Source: VGWB01 sp964480945
Lineage (GTDB): Bacteria > Bacteroidota > Ignavibacteria > UBA10030
Length of the DNA: 64,000 bases
NCBI GenBank assembly: GCA_964480945.1
Contig: CAYZRX010000007.1
Location: forward strand, 1 to 64,000
Reading direction: 5' to 3'
Notes under the pieces: generated by a model
What the model was told of the DNA's origin: nothing
The model's input: only the letters and a program-made list of their open reading frames with translations
The model's database searches: none
Shown: positions 9,762 to 19,900 of the stretch, piece after piece
Numbering within the stretch: the first letter of the stretch is position 1
Layout: every line of letters starts with the position of its first letter
Position numbers and translations under genes: made by a program

Positions 9762-9921
9762 GCAGAATTCAGAAGCCAGGACTCAGGATGCAGGAGGGAG
9801 TAAGCAGCAGGGAAAGTGTGGCGAGCAGACATCAGACCGCCAGACCCCCGCTCTCTTCTTATTACATGTTACTTCTCACGTCTCACTACCCAGACCCCAC
9901 ATCTCACATCTCATATCCCAA
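9762..9921. repeat. Degenerate heptameric tandem repeats, two blocks
   Basis: The whole gap between the asnB-like and YfhO-like genes is built of 7-nt periodic sequence. The first block (9762-9845, 12 units) has units such as GCAGAAT, TCAGAAG and CCAGGAC, with consensus nCAGnAn. The second block (9859-9921, 9 units) has units such as TTCTCAC, GTCTCAC and ATCTCAT. There is no open frame. Similar arrays occur at 41145, 52349, 53966, 54037 and 54096. Confidence 0.75.
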
Positions 9922-9944
9922 ACAGTTCCTCTCGCCCCCGCAGT

Positions 9945-12575
9945 CTACGTTCTTCCTCTCTCCCTTTTTCGTTTCATCCACCGGTCGAAGCCGAAAAAGG
10001 CCAGCGCGCCGATGACGAGCAAATTCGCGAAGAGGCTCAGGTTCTTTCCCAGGTAGAAACCCGTCGGCTCGAATTTCATTTCGAGTTTGTGCATGCCTGG
10101 CGGTACGAGGACGGCACGGAAGAGATAGTCGGCCCGGTAGATCGGCGTTTCCTTTCCGTCGATGAAAGCTTTCCATCCTTCCGGATAGTACGTTTCGCTG
10201 AAGAAAAGGAGATTGTTTCCGCTTGTCGTGACCTTGAGTTCCATGTCTTGAATGCCGTAGGAGAGGAACTCCGCTGTCGCTGCCGGGTGTGGTGGCTCGA
10301 CCTGAAGCTTTGGGTCCTCCTGAAAGAAAACGACGTCCCTTGGATCAAAGGCCTTGTCTCTGATCTTGCTGAGAATGCCGAGCGCGTCAGAGACCTCGTA
10401 GCGGTTCACGAAGAACGCCCTCGGCAGCACCGAGAGGTTGGCGTATACCTTCTTCTGCGCACTGTTGTAAACCAAGCCGAGGCCCGCGCTCGAATCGGTT
10501 TTGTCCGGGATGATGTACTTGATGTTCATCAAATCGCGAATCAACGAGTTGTTCAGACCCACAACGTCGAGAACGTCCTGGTAGGCGCGCATCTTGGCCC
10601 CCTGATACCCGTAAGCATCCTGGATACGCCAGTACGCCAGCGAGTTGTCGTAGAACGGCTGTCCGTCTCTCAACTGCAGCACGCGGAAGAGCGTCGAATC
10701 CATTTGAAGGAACGTAACGTAGTCGGTTTTCTGGAAGACCTCCCGCCAGCTTGACCGATCTTTCGGGTCCATGGGTTTGTAGTCAACCCGCCAGAGATCA
10801 ACACCGATGGTAAAGAACAAGAGGATCGAAAACATGGTAAGCCGCATTCTGCCCTGGATGAAGTAGTACAGCGAGCCGAGCGCGACCATGAGGAGCGCGA
10901 TGGCCATGTAAAGGTCGGTCGTCACCAACTTGGCAACATGAGTGACCAGTTCGCTGGAGATCTGCGGCGGTATTTGGCGGTAAACATAGTCAACTACCCG
11001 ATCGCGCGGCAAGCCGTATCCCGTAACTGACGAAAACATGTTCTGAATTGCCTGGCGCGACAGGAAGCTTTCATAGAGGACATTCAGGCCGAGACAGACG
11101 ACGATCGAAGCGCCAAGGCCAAGAAGAATGTATTTTTTCCACCTCTGCAGCGCGGCGCCGCGCAGCTGCTCACGCTCCTTCACGATGGAAACGATCCCGT
11201 ACGCCGCGAGGATCGGAACGAAGATCTGCACGAGTACGAGGATCATGGAAGGGATACGAAACTTGTTGAACATCGGGAAATAGCGATACATCAAGTCATA
11301 GACGATCGGAAATTCCTTACCGAATGCGATGAGCAGCGACAGCAGAATGGTCACCCCAAGGAATTGGACGAACGGGTCTCTCCGATTTATCACAAAGCCA
11401 AAGATAGCCAACAGGAGGACAATGAGGCCCATGTACTGTGGGGCATGCGTAAACGGCTGCGGCCCCCAATAGAAGTTCATCATCGTCTCTCGGTTGTCGC
11501 TGAAGGCGCCGCTGTACTTTTGATACCCGAATCCGTACCACGAGGGAACAAGCCACGTCATCATTTCGCCGGGAGCAAAAGACCAGCTCGTCGCATAATC
11601 ATAGTCGAGCCCTCCCGCGACCGTCTTCGCCCCGCCCTGCTGCACAGTCTCGAGGATCGGGTTGGATCCTCGAATGGAATACGGGCCGTACTCCCACACG
11701 GAGAGGTACTTATCGGCATCCATGGCGAACGCCAGGGCGCCGGCGAGTGCAAGAACCAGGCCTGTGCGCACGATCGGTACCCAGCCACTTCGCGCCGGTG
11801 CGCCCTCAACTTCCTCTTTCTTCTTCAGGAAGGATTTGATGAGGTAGAAGAGAAGGTATATCCCGAGGGCCGAGTAGACGTAGAAAATCATCTGCACGTG
11901 GCTTGGCAGGAAGGAAAAATGGATGAGCAGAACGAGGAGGAGCGCCAGCGGGAGACTGAAGCGGTCGCGCAGCTTCTCAACTGTGAAGAACAGGTATGGG
12001 AGGAACGCTATTACCGCGATCTTTGTATTGTGCCCCACCATCGCCCAGATGATAATGTAGGTGGAAAACGTGGCCGCGAACGAGGCCAGGAACGCTGCAA
12101 ACTTGCTCTTGAGCTTCTGGTACGTGAAAAGGTACATCCCACCGGCGAAGATGAAGTAGAAGAAGTAGACCCATCCTGACGGCGGATTCAAGATGATGTA
12201 ACTGAAAAGCTGCGAAGCTTTGTTGAGGATCTCGCCGGTCAGGTCGAAAACCCGCTCGCCGCTCACGGTGAGGCTGGCGTACCCGGGCATGCCGCAAAAG
12301 GTGTAGGGATTCCAGAGTGGAAACACCCCCTCCTTCTTCGCGTCGGCAAGGAACGTGTCGAAGGCATGGGAGGCGATGATGTCGGTATCGACGAACGTCT
12401 TGCCGCCGAAGATAATTTGATTGAAGAAGAGGATGATGCTCAGGAAGAGGAGCGCGACGGCCACCGCGTGTTGATACTTCGGCGGAATTAAGGCCTTCTC
12501 TTCGTCAGCCTGTCGGCCGCTGGCTCGCCCGCCTGCATCGCTGGGGCGGCCCCGATCTTTCTGTGACTTGCTCAT
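9945..12575 (-). CDS. YfhO family multi-spanning membrane protein
   Basis: 876 residues. A hydrophilic N-terminal 35 residues is followed by about 12 transmembrane helices (residues 35 to about 600) with a long first extracytoplasmic loop (FVDTDIIASHAFDTFLADAKKEGVFPLWNPYTFCG, in part), then a soluble C-terminal domain to about 840 and a last helix. The loop with D and P-L-W-N-P is characteristic of YfhO-type proteins, GT-C fold relatives that glycosylate cell-surface polymers using lipid-linked sugars. It is followed 18 bp upstream in coordinates by a GT4 gene and probably cotranscribed with it. Confidence 0.82.
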   Translation of the reverse strand: MSKSQKDRGRPSDAGGRASGRQADEEKALIPPKYQHAVAVALLFLSIILFFNQIIFGGKTFVDTDIIASHAFDTFLADAKKEGVFPLWNPYTFCGMPGYASLTVSGERVFDLTGEILNKASQLFSYIILNPPSGWVYFFYFIFAGGMYLFTYQKLKSKFAAFLASFAATFSTYIIIWAMVGHNTKIAVIAFLPYLFFTVEKLRDRFSLPLALLLVLLIHFSFLPSHVQMIFYVYSALGIYLLFYLIKSFLKKKEEVEGAPARSGWVPIVRTGLVLALAGALAFAMDADKYLSVWEYGPYSIRGSNPILETVQQGGAKTVAGGLDYDYATSWSFAPGEMMTWLVPSWYGFGYQKYSGAFSDNRETMMNFYWGPQPFTHAPQYMGLIVLLLAIFGFVINRRDPFVQFLGVTILLSLLIAFGKEFPIVYDLMYRYFPMFNKFRIPSMILVLVQIFVPILAAYGIVSIVKEREQLRGAALQRWKKYILLGLGASIVVCLGLNVLYESFLSRQAIQNMFSSVTGYGLPRDRVVDYVYRQIPPQISSELVTHVAKLVTTDLYMAIALLMVALGSLYYFIQGRMRLTMFSILLFFTIGVDLWRVDYKPMDPKDRSSWREVFQKTDYVTFLQMDSTLFRVLQLRDGQPFYDNSLAYWRIQDAYGYQGAKMRAYQDVLDVVGLNNSLIRDLMNIKYIIPDKTDSSAGLGLVYNSAQKKVYANLSVLPRAFFVNRYEVSDALGILSKIRDKAFDPRDVVFFQEDPKLQVEPPHPAATAEFLSYGIQDMELKVTTSGNNLLFFSETYYPEGWKAFIDGKETPIYRADYLFRAVLVPPGMHKLEMKFEPTGFYLGKNLSLFANLLVIGALAFFGFDRWMKRKRERGRT

Positions 12576-12593
12576 AGGATGATGGGTGGTGGG

Positions 12594-13910
12594 TTAGTGC
12601 CGGGGGCTCAGGGTGTCGAGAAGCCCCACGAGCTGGCGTGTGATCTCTCGCCGATCATACCGCTTGACTGCTTCCCGATCCTGCTGAAATTTTGACCTAT
12701 CATAGAGAAAATTCTGATAACATTCAACGAACAGGGTTTTGATGGCGGGAACGTCCTGGTTGGACGCGGTGAAGCCGGAGCGTGTCTCGCGTAGCAGCTC
12801 CGCGATGGCACCTTTCGGAGCGAGCGCGATGATGGGGTGTCCCGCGCCGATGTACTCGAAGACCTTTCCGGGAACAATCCCTTCACTGCCGGCTGCTTCA
12901 TCGACAACGAGCAGGAGCGCGTCCGAACGGAGGAGCTCCTTCACGCTTTCGCTGTGGGGAAGATAGGGCACGACGTCGATGGATTCGCGCAGCTTCGAGG
13001 TGCGCAGCATCTCCTGCACTTCTGTTCCGAATCTCCCGATAAACTTCAGGCGGATTCTCGCTGCATTGACCTTTCCCTCCGACACGAGTTCCTCGACAGC
13101 CTGCAGAAAGGTCTGCGGGTTCCTCTTTCCGTACATCGAGCCGGTGTAGGTGACTGTGAACCGCTCGTTCCGCTGAAGGTCGAGCTTCGGATAGTCGTCG
13201 GTGTCAAACCCGTTCGGGAGATACACGAGCTTCCGCCGATTGATGCCGGGCATCTTGTCGGTGATATCGTTCAGAATTCCCTTCCACGCGGCCTCAATGA
13301 GATCTGCGTCCTCGAAGACGGACGTTTCCAGCCGGCGGTCGATTCTCCGCGGAATCCACCAACGCTCCGGCGTGGAGAGAAAACCGGTCCACGGGTCCCG
13401 GAACCCCGCGATCCACGGAAGCTTCGTGGAGCGGTGAAGCTTGCGAGCGATGACCGCCGTCGTGTACGGCGGCGAGGAAGAGTAGATAGCATTGACCTTT
13501 TCCCGCCGGATGATTTCGAGCCCAGCGGAGACAGCATACGGGAACCAGCCGATCCTCGCGTCCGGAATGAAGAAGCCGGCACGAACGAACTCCGCCAGCG
13601 ATTCTGCGATCGATTTCTTCCTGTTCCCTTGCGGGATGTTTTCGACGTCGACGGCGGCATCTGCAGGTTTGCCGGTGAGCTTCCGGTACAACCTGTACGG
13701 CTCGAAGATCTTGGTGCGGTATACCGTAGCATGCGGTGGAATTTCGGCAAGAAGTGATTCATCGCGTGCCGGAAAGTCCGCGTCCTTCACCGTCAGGACG
13801 ACGGGCTGCCATCCGAATTCCGGCAGGTACTTGACGAACTTCAGGACGCGCTGCACCCCCGGGCCGCCGGAGGGTGGGAAGTAGTATGTGACGATCAGAA
13901 CTTTTTTCAT
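12594..13910 (-). CDS. Glycosyltransferase family 4
   Basis: 438 residues, GT-B fold. The acceptor-side loop YYFPPSGGPGVQRVLKFVKYL (residues 9-29) and the C-terminal GIVPGKVFEYIGAGHPIIAL region near residue 345 are typical of GT4 enzymes that start with MKKVLIVTYYFPP. Cytoplasmic or membrane-associated. It precedes the YfhO-like gene by 18 bp in the same direction. Directly ahead of it lies a short remnant of a methyltransferase gene (13946-13981), suggesting a gene was lost from this operon. Confidence 0.85.
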   Translation of the reverse strand: MKKVLIVTYYFPPSGGPGVQRVLKFVKYLPEFGWQPVVLTVKDADFPARDESLLAEIPPHATVYRTKIFEPYRLYRKLTGKPADAAVDVENIPQGNRKKSIAESLAEFVRAGFFIPDARIGWFPYAVSAGLEIIRREKVNAIYSSSPPYTTAVIARKLHRSTKLPWIAGFRDPWTGFLSTPERWWIPRRIDRRLETSVFEDADLIEAAWKGILNDITDKMPGINRRKLVYLPNGFDTDDYPKLDLQRNERFTVTYTGSMYGKRNPQTFLQAVEELVSEGKVNAARIRLKFIGRFGTEVQEMLRTSKLRESIDVVPYLPHSESVKELLRSDALLLVVDEAAGSEGIVPGKVFEYIGAGHPIIALAPKGAIAELLRETRSGFTASNQDVPAIKTLFVECYQNFLYDRSKFQQDREAVKRYDRREITRQLVGLLDTLSPRH

Positions 13911-13945
13911 TCAGAGATGAAGGTAACCTTCGTCAAGTAACCTTC

Positions 13946-13981
13946 ATCAAGATACACAAGAAGCAGGGTAAATGGAAGCGT
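13946..13981 (-). pseudogene. Remnant of a methyltransferase 3' end
   Basis: These 36 bases match 40384-40419, inside the methyltransferase gene at 40324-41136, at 34 of 36 positions and in the same orientation. Translated on the minus strand they give TLPFTLLLVYLD, against TLPFTLLLMYLD in the intact gene. Outside this core the similarity stops and the frame ends at a TGA overlapping the start of the next gene. I read it as a decayed fragment of a paralogue. Confidence 0.6.
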
Positions 13982-14014
13982 AGGGGGCACACGGAGAAAT
14001 GAAGAAACCGGCCG

Positions 14015-14053
14015 GCCGCGCACGTAGACGGAAACAAGATCGACGTGCGCGGC
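14015..14053 (-). terminator. Possible terminator hairpin after lipoprotein gene
   Basis: An 11-bp perfect stem (14015-14025 with 14043-14053, GCCGCGCACGT and its complement) lies 59 bp after the lipoprotein gene ending at 14112. On the minus strand it is followed after some C/G bases by a T-rich stretch (TTTCTTCATTT), weaker than a classical intrinsic terminator. Confidence 0.45.
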
Positions 14054-14111
14054 ACGGTCGGTTAGCGAGATGCTACCACAGAAGGAGTATTCTTCTCCCC
14101 GTCAGTCGCTG

Positions 14112-14684
14112 TTATGATTCCGACCCCCCATCCCCGCCGCCTTTGATCTGGATGTTTCCCGCCTCGATATCGTACACAAGAGGCCAGCCCTCAATTTGAG
14201 AACAGAAATACCCTAGAGGCACCAGATGAAGCAGGCTGAGCTGATCCGGCGCGGCGTTCGCACCCTCGCCGTTGTCGATCACACGAAACACTCGCTGGGT
14301 GCCAACCACGCTGGCCTCGCTCGATTTCTCGACGACGCAATACAACCACGCCTGGTTCCCCTCGATCCTGAAGCAAGTAATGGGTCCCTTGGCATACGTC
14401 CAGCCATGATCGTGGTCTTCATAACTCCCTTCGACCGATCCATCAGCGTATCGACGCGCGGTGAAGGAGAAGGTGCGCCAGAGACCTACGGGATCGGTAC
14501 TCCGGGTTAAGTGACCGCTTCCAGTAACCATCTCCACCACAGGACCCCTGCTCTTGGCAAGGCTTCCGGAATTGGGCGTCGCCAGGCTGTTGTCCGTAGG
14601 ATTGACAGCCTGCTCGTTGCTGCATCCCATCGCCAGGAACACGATCGCAACGAGAAGAATGAAGAAAATATTGAGGTTTTTCAT
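14112..14684 (-). CDS. Small secreted lipoprotein of unknown function
   Basis: 190 residues. A hydrophobic leader (residues 4-20) ends in the lipobox LAMGC with Cys21 as the lipidation site, followed by a low-complexity linker (residues 22-48). The rest is beta-rich with no motif I recognise (for example GSYEDHDHGWTYAKGPITCF). It follows the propeller lipoprotein at 14785-16653 by 100 bp. Function unknown; outer-membrane or periplasmic anchoring is inferred from the signal. Confidence 0.7.
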   Translation of the reverse strand: MKNLNIFFILLVAIVFLAMGCSNEQAVNPTDNSLATPNSGSLAKSRGPVVEMVTGSGHLTRSTDPVGLWRTFSFTARRYADGSVEGSYEDHDHGWTYAKGPITCFRIEGNQAWLYCVVEKSSEASVVGTQRVFRVIDNGEGANAAPDQLSLLHLVPLGYFCSQIEGWPLVYDIEAGNIQIKGGGDGGSES

Positions 14685-14784
14685 TTTGTCGCCCCCTGTG
14701 TTGTTAGTGATGGGTTGGTTGAACGGTCAAGTGCGACCGCTTCTTATTCGTCCATGCTGCGCGTCGCCGAGTCATCGACTTCGG

Positions 14785-16653
14785 CTACCATGCCTTCTTG
14801 TCGGCACATATCTGTATGACTTGCTTTCTGCCCCTGGCACTAATATAGAGTGTTGTGCCCTGTTTGTCAAACTCGATATCCTGGAATGTTCCGATGTTCG
14901 ACGCGAACAATTGGGGTGTGCCACCTGTCTTCGGAATTCTCCAAATTTCACCCGGGACTTGCTCATAGAATATCTCATCAGTTTTCGGATGAATGGCAAG
15001 GGAGCCTGATCCGGCCGGGATTCCGGTGAGGAACGGCGTCACCGTGCCGTCAGCTGAAAGTGTGACGATGCTGCGGCTTCCGGAAATACCCCAGTTTTCG
15101 AAAACGAAAAGTGTTCCGTCGGATGAAAACGCAACGGTAACCGGACCGTCGGCGAAGACAGCTCCTTCGGCAATAACCTTGACAACTCCAGTGTTTGGAT
15201 TCACTGCCCGTACTCCTCTCGATATATTCCCGTAAGAATTGTCGGCGATGACAAGGTCTCCCGGATCGACATTGGGGCCGTCAAAATTCGGCGGTGCAAA
15301 TGCCAAACCATACGGGTTGAGAGAAGTATTTGCCGTGGTCGATGTTACAAACGGCACAGGAGCTCCGCCCTGGGGGGATAACTTGTACACTGTTTCCGTC
15401 TGCCCGTCCGACACGTAAAGCACGTTTCCCTCTCCCAATGCCAGATCGTCCGGACTGTCGAACGGCAATCCGAGTGTTGAGAAGGCATCGTCAATGGTGA
15501 ACTGAGTCCCCTCTCGTGCCAGAAACACGCCCGCGCCTGGATCCGAATTCGATTCTCTGACGACAAAGAGCTTTTTGTCAGCAAGGCGGGCAATGCCGTC
15601 GGGGCTCGCAATGTTGTAATAGAAGACCGACGCGGTGAAGCCGGGGGCTGCGAAATCGATATCCCGAATGAGACTCGGATCAATCTTGGCGAGCGAGCCC
15701 TTGCCGCAATTCGGTGCGACATCATCCGACGCCGGACTGTTGGTCAGGTTCATATTCCCCGATCCGTCGTCGGCGTTCATCACGAAGATGTCATGGAGGT
15801 CACCAACCTTCCGCGTGTAATAGATTTGCTTGCTGTCGGTTGACCAAGCGGGGTTGCTCATGCCAACCCGCGCATCCGTCGTCAATCGCGTCTGCTCGGA
15901 ACCGTCCGCATTCATGACGTACACTTCGCCGACGCCATCGCGGAGGCTCACGAACGCAATCTTCTTTCCGTTGGGTGACCAGCTGGGCAACCAGTCCGTC
16001 GCGCTGTTGTTGGTCAGGTTTGTCACCCCGTCGCCGTTCGCCTTCATGACGTAGACATCATACACGCCGTTCCGTTCAGCCTGGAATGCGATCTGCTTCC
16101 CGTTGGGGGACCAGACCGGTGAGGCGTAGAATGTCCCGCCGACCACATAGAGGACTTTCAGGCCGGAGCCGTCAGCTCGAATCGTGCAGATTTCGGGAAC
16201 GCCACCGTTCACTCTGCCGAACAGAATTGTCTTGCCGTCCGGCGACCAGTCCGGATCTCCGTCGGACGTGGGGCTGTTGGTCACGCAGGTTTGTTCAGTT
16301 CCATCGAGGTTCATGACATAGATCTCGAGATCGTCGCCCCGAATGCTTTCGTACGCGATCTGCTTTCCGTCCGGCGACAGATCGGGATAGCCGTCGTGTC
16401 CATCCCTGTAGGTGAGCCGTATCGGACTCGAGCCGTCGGTGTTCATGACATAGACTTCTTTGTCACCGGTGCGATCGCTCTGGAACGCGATGATCGAGTT
16501 GCCTCCCTTCATCAAGGACATTTGATCCTGATTCATCGGAAGGGCATCTTGTCCCGGAAGCGCGCTCTCGAGAAGATTCGGCTTCCTTTCACAGCTCGTG
16601 AGGATGACTCCCAGCACTGCGATAAGCAGTGTGAAGCGTCTCAGTGTTTTCAT
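14785..16653 (-). CDS. Lipoprotein with TolB-like and NHL-like beta-propellers
   Basis: 622 residues from the ATG at 16653, which has AAAGGGAGG 7 nt upstream; a longer open frame extends to 16755 but lacks a ribosome site. The leader ends at lipobox ILTSC (Cys21). Residues about 55-335 contain six TolB/PD40 blades with repeated WSPDGKxIAF and VYVMNADGS motifs. Residues about 345-620 form a second propeller of the NHL/SMP-30 kind, with PDDLALGEGNVLYVSDG and NPYGLAFAP. Such proteins usually bind protein partners or ligands rather than catalyse. Two propellers of different families in one chain are less common. Confidence 0.78.
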   Translation of the reverse strand: MKTLRRFTLLIAVLGVILTSCERKPNLLESALPGQDALPMNQDQMSLMKGGNSIIAFQSDRTGDKEVYVMNTDGSSPIRLTYRDGHDGYPDLSPDGKQIAYESIRGDDLEIYVMNLDGTEQTCVTNSPTSDGDPDWSPDGKTILFGRVNGGVPEICTIRADGSGLKVLYVVGGTFYASPVWSPNGKQIAFQAERNGVYDVYVMKANGDGVTNLTNNSATDWLPSWSPNGKKIAFVSLRDGVGEVYVMNADGSEQTRLTTDARVGMSNPAWSTDSKQIYYTRKVGDLHDIFVMNADDGSGNMNLTNSPASDDVAPNCGKGSLAKIDPSLIRDIDFAAPGFTASVFYYNIASPDGIARLADKKLFVVRESNSDPGAGVFLAREGTQFTIDDAFSTLGLPFDSPDDLALGEGNVLYVSDGQTETVYKLSPQGGAPVPFVTSTTANTSLNPYGLAFAPPNFDGPNVDPGDLVIADNSYGNISRGVRAVNPNTGVVKVIAEGAVFADGPVTVAFSSDGTLFVFENWGISGSRSIVTLSADGTVTPFLTGIPAGSGSLAIHPKTDEIFYEQVPGEIWRIPKTGGTPQLFASNIGTFQDIEFDKQGTTLYISARGRKQVIQICADKKAW

Positions 16654-16914
16654 TGTTGTCGCCTCCCTTTGGTTGTAGTGATTTTCGTGACTCCTGCAAA
16701 CCATCCGCTCAAATTGTCCGCCCTTGTACGGGGCAACGGAACACTTCGTCTGCACTCGGCTGGTCGAGGCACGCTCTGCATCAGCTGCGTCAAACGCAGA
16801 GCGCTCAACGGCCTTGTCGTTTCATCCTCAGGTCACCGTCTGCCTCCAGGGATCACCGTGTTCACGCAACGATTTTGATGAATCCACAATACGCACTGTT
16901 GCCTGAATCGGAGT

Positions 16915-19900
16915 TCATTTTACGAGCATGAGTTTCCGCGATTGGACAAAATCTCCAGCACGTAACCGGTAGACATATATTCCGCTCGGCATGTTTGCCT
17001 GCCATCTCACCTGGTAGTATCCGGGTCCCTTTTCGCCCGAAACCAACGTTGCGACTTCTTCACCGAGCATGTTGTACACTTTCAGCTCGACGGAACTCGC
17101 TTTCGGGATCTGGTAGGTGATGGTCGTGCTTGGGTTGAAGGGGTTCGGGTAGTTCTGGGAGAGGCCGTATTCCGTCGGCACCTGAACCTGAACTGCCTCC
17201 GCCATCGCGTTCTCTGCGGCCTTCTTCGCCAGACTCTGAGGTCGTTGCAGAAGGTCGATAATGTCGTTGACCATCTGCGATAGTGCTTGCCGCGCCTCTT
17301 CGTCTGTCACCCAGAGATTCTGCCCCGCGTTTCCCTTTGATGTCAGGTGATTCAAAACATCACCCTCCAGGTGCTCTTTTGCACTTCTCAGCTTCCCCGC
17401 GCTTTGGAATTCACTGGCACGGTTGATCGCGTCAATGAGGCCGGACCTCCGGGTCTCCGCCGGCTTCTTGAAGGCGTTGTCCGGAAGCGACTGCAAGTAC
17501 CCGACGGCTTCAACAAAGCGATCCGTCATCGTCATTGTTCTTGCTCCGATGACGATCGGTGTGAGGTGATAGGCCGATGCCCCGACGAAGCCCTCATACT
17601 CCACGCCATTAATCGTCACATTTGTCGTGTTGACCCCGGTCTTGGAAGGACCTCTCCCTTGATCGTCCGCTCCGGAATGCGAGTAAAGAATCCATTGGGT
17701 GGATGCCCCACTCCAGTAGTAAATCCCCTGCAGGTCGCTCTCGACCAGCCCCGCCTGGAGCAGATCGTTCCGAGTGTAATAGAGTCTGATCAAGAGCGGC
17801 CACTCGACACTCCCCTGCACCTGGACATCGAGGTAATTCCCGAAGCTGCCGATGGAAGGAGTAGTGACTGATTGTGCGCCCGGGGGTGCCTCGACGTACG
17901 AGGCAACCTCTACAATAGCACCGCCTGTTCCCCCTCTGAATGTTATTTCGGCTCCCGATTGGCCAAGGTCGCTCAGCGTGTTACTGCTTCCTTCTGCTGC
18001 AGAGGCAGAGACAACGCTTTCAAGCGCGCCTCCGAACACCTGGCCGTTGTCGAAGAGCTTTTGTATTTGGTCTGACGCGTCCCGAAGGGTTGTAATACTC
18101 GCCAGTCTGTCCGCTCCCTGAGCAGCGATGATTGCAGTAATTATCTCCTTCGACTGACTCGGCTCAAGAGTGAAGGGGCCGGTTGAGAAGAGAATCCTGC
18201 GATCGTTGGGATTGCTTTGCACCCAACCGGTTCCGGCGACAGGATCGCCTGGGAACATGAAAGTCGTTTCTGAATGTGTCGTCGGATCCTCGAATGGATA
18301 TCCGTTGGCCAGCTTGCCCGACATAAAATTGTAGTCTTCGTCGCTGCTGGCCGGATCCTTGTAGGGGGAGACCTCCGTGCCGGACCAGCTCACAAAACTC
18401 TGAATCGGTTTCGTGTAGAATGCCCCCTTCAACACATCGATTCCGACGGCGGGAGGAATGTTGTACACGGCGTCCGTGGTATTTCCGTTGTAGATGAAGC
18501 CCAGGTCGCGCGGCACATCGACGCCCGCGAGGTCGTCGAACGGATTCCCCAGGTCGGGATCGCTCCAGAATGCAACGTACGCGTCATTCCACGTCTCCGT
18601 GCACTTGTTCGTCACCTTGAAGCGGAGGAAGATGGTGTTGTCGAGCGGACCGGACTGGTGGAAGGCGAACGTTGTCTGCTGGACCTCGACGCCGAGAGGT
18701 GCCGAGCCGTGATAGTGCTTCGTTTCATCGAGGTCGTTGTAGACTGAGAAGAGCGTTTGATCGCCGATGATCTTTGGTGTGCCGTCGGGATTGACCGGCG
18801 CGCCGAGATCCGCGGGCCATCCAGCGAAATCGGGATTCGACCCGTCATCGCCTGATGAGATTTTGTAGACCCGATAGCGCGGGTCATTCGGATCTCCAGG
18901 ATATCCTCCAACCCCGAGAATTGGCCCCGGCTGAAACTCGGAGGTATAAGACGCAACAGCGGTCCGCACATCGGTACCGACCTTGGCACCGACCCAGAGA
19001 CCAGCCTCGTAGATCAGGGTTTTCCCCGAGCCGCGCGGCCACTCGAATCCCTCAAAAGCGTTGTGGGCGAACCTCCCATCGGGCAGCGTCCAGAAGCCCA
19101 CATTATTCGCATCAAGTCTGAGCCGCGCCGTTGATGACATCGTGAAAGAGATGCTACTGGTCATGGATGTATTGGTGTAGAGGGTGATCGTCCCCGAGAT
19201 TGCTCCATCCACCAGCGCCCGCACCCCCATCGGCAGATCAGCACCTTCGTTGGGGGGGAGGAAGAACGGCAAGTCGAATGAAAAATTTGAGGCCAGGCGG
19301 GCGGTGCTGGAATTTAGCTCGAAGACACCAAGCAATGGAGCATTCCCGTCGTTGCTCACCCTCACCGACTGCGTCGCGATGTCGCCTGCCTGTTCAACAT
19401 CTCCGAAACTGAGGGAGGTGGGGGTACACGAGAAGGTTGTCGTCCCGTGTGATGTGTAGGGGTTGAATGGAATGACGGGTGTTGTGCCCTGGATCAGGAG
19501 ATCGTTGTGGTTGGAGGTGAGATCTTGTTGGCGCAACGGATCGTTAGCCACAAACGAGGAGTTCATGTTCCAATATCCGACGAGTCCGGCCTCGTTACCG
19601 GTCAGGGGTCCATTCATTGTCGAACCGATCTCCTCCATCGTCCGAGCAACATTCCAGAGCCGCACTTCTGTGATGGCGCCCTGGAACGCGTCGGTGAGGA
19701 ATCGCCCGATGTAGAATCCGACGCCGTCGGGAGAAATCGAGATGTTGGTACTGATCTGGTTCCGGAGTTCATCGTTGACGTAAATCTTCAGCGCGCTGCC
19801 GTCGTACGTTCCGGCGATGTGCGTCCATCGGAATGTTCGCAGCGGGTCGGGTGCCGTGACCACCTTCTCGCTCCCCGGTGTCCCGTCGGAAATCGCGAAG

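Noticed and set aside
16772..16803. An 8-bp inverted repeat (CGCTCTGC with GCAGAGCG) after the T9SS cargo gene.
   Set aside because: No T-tract on the relevant strand and a long 16-nt loop; not called as terminator.
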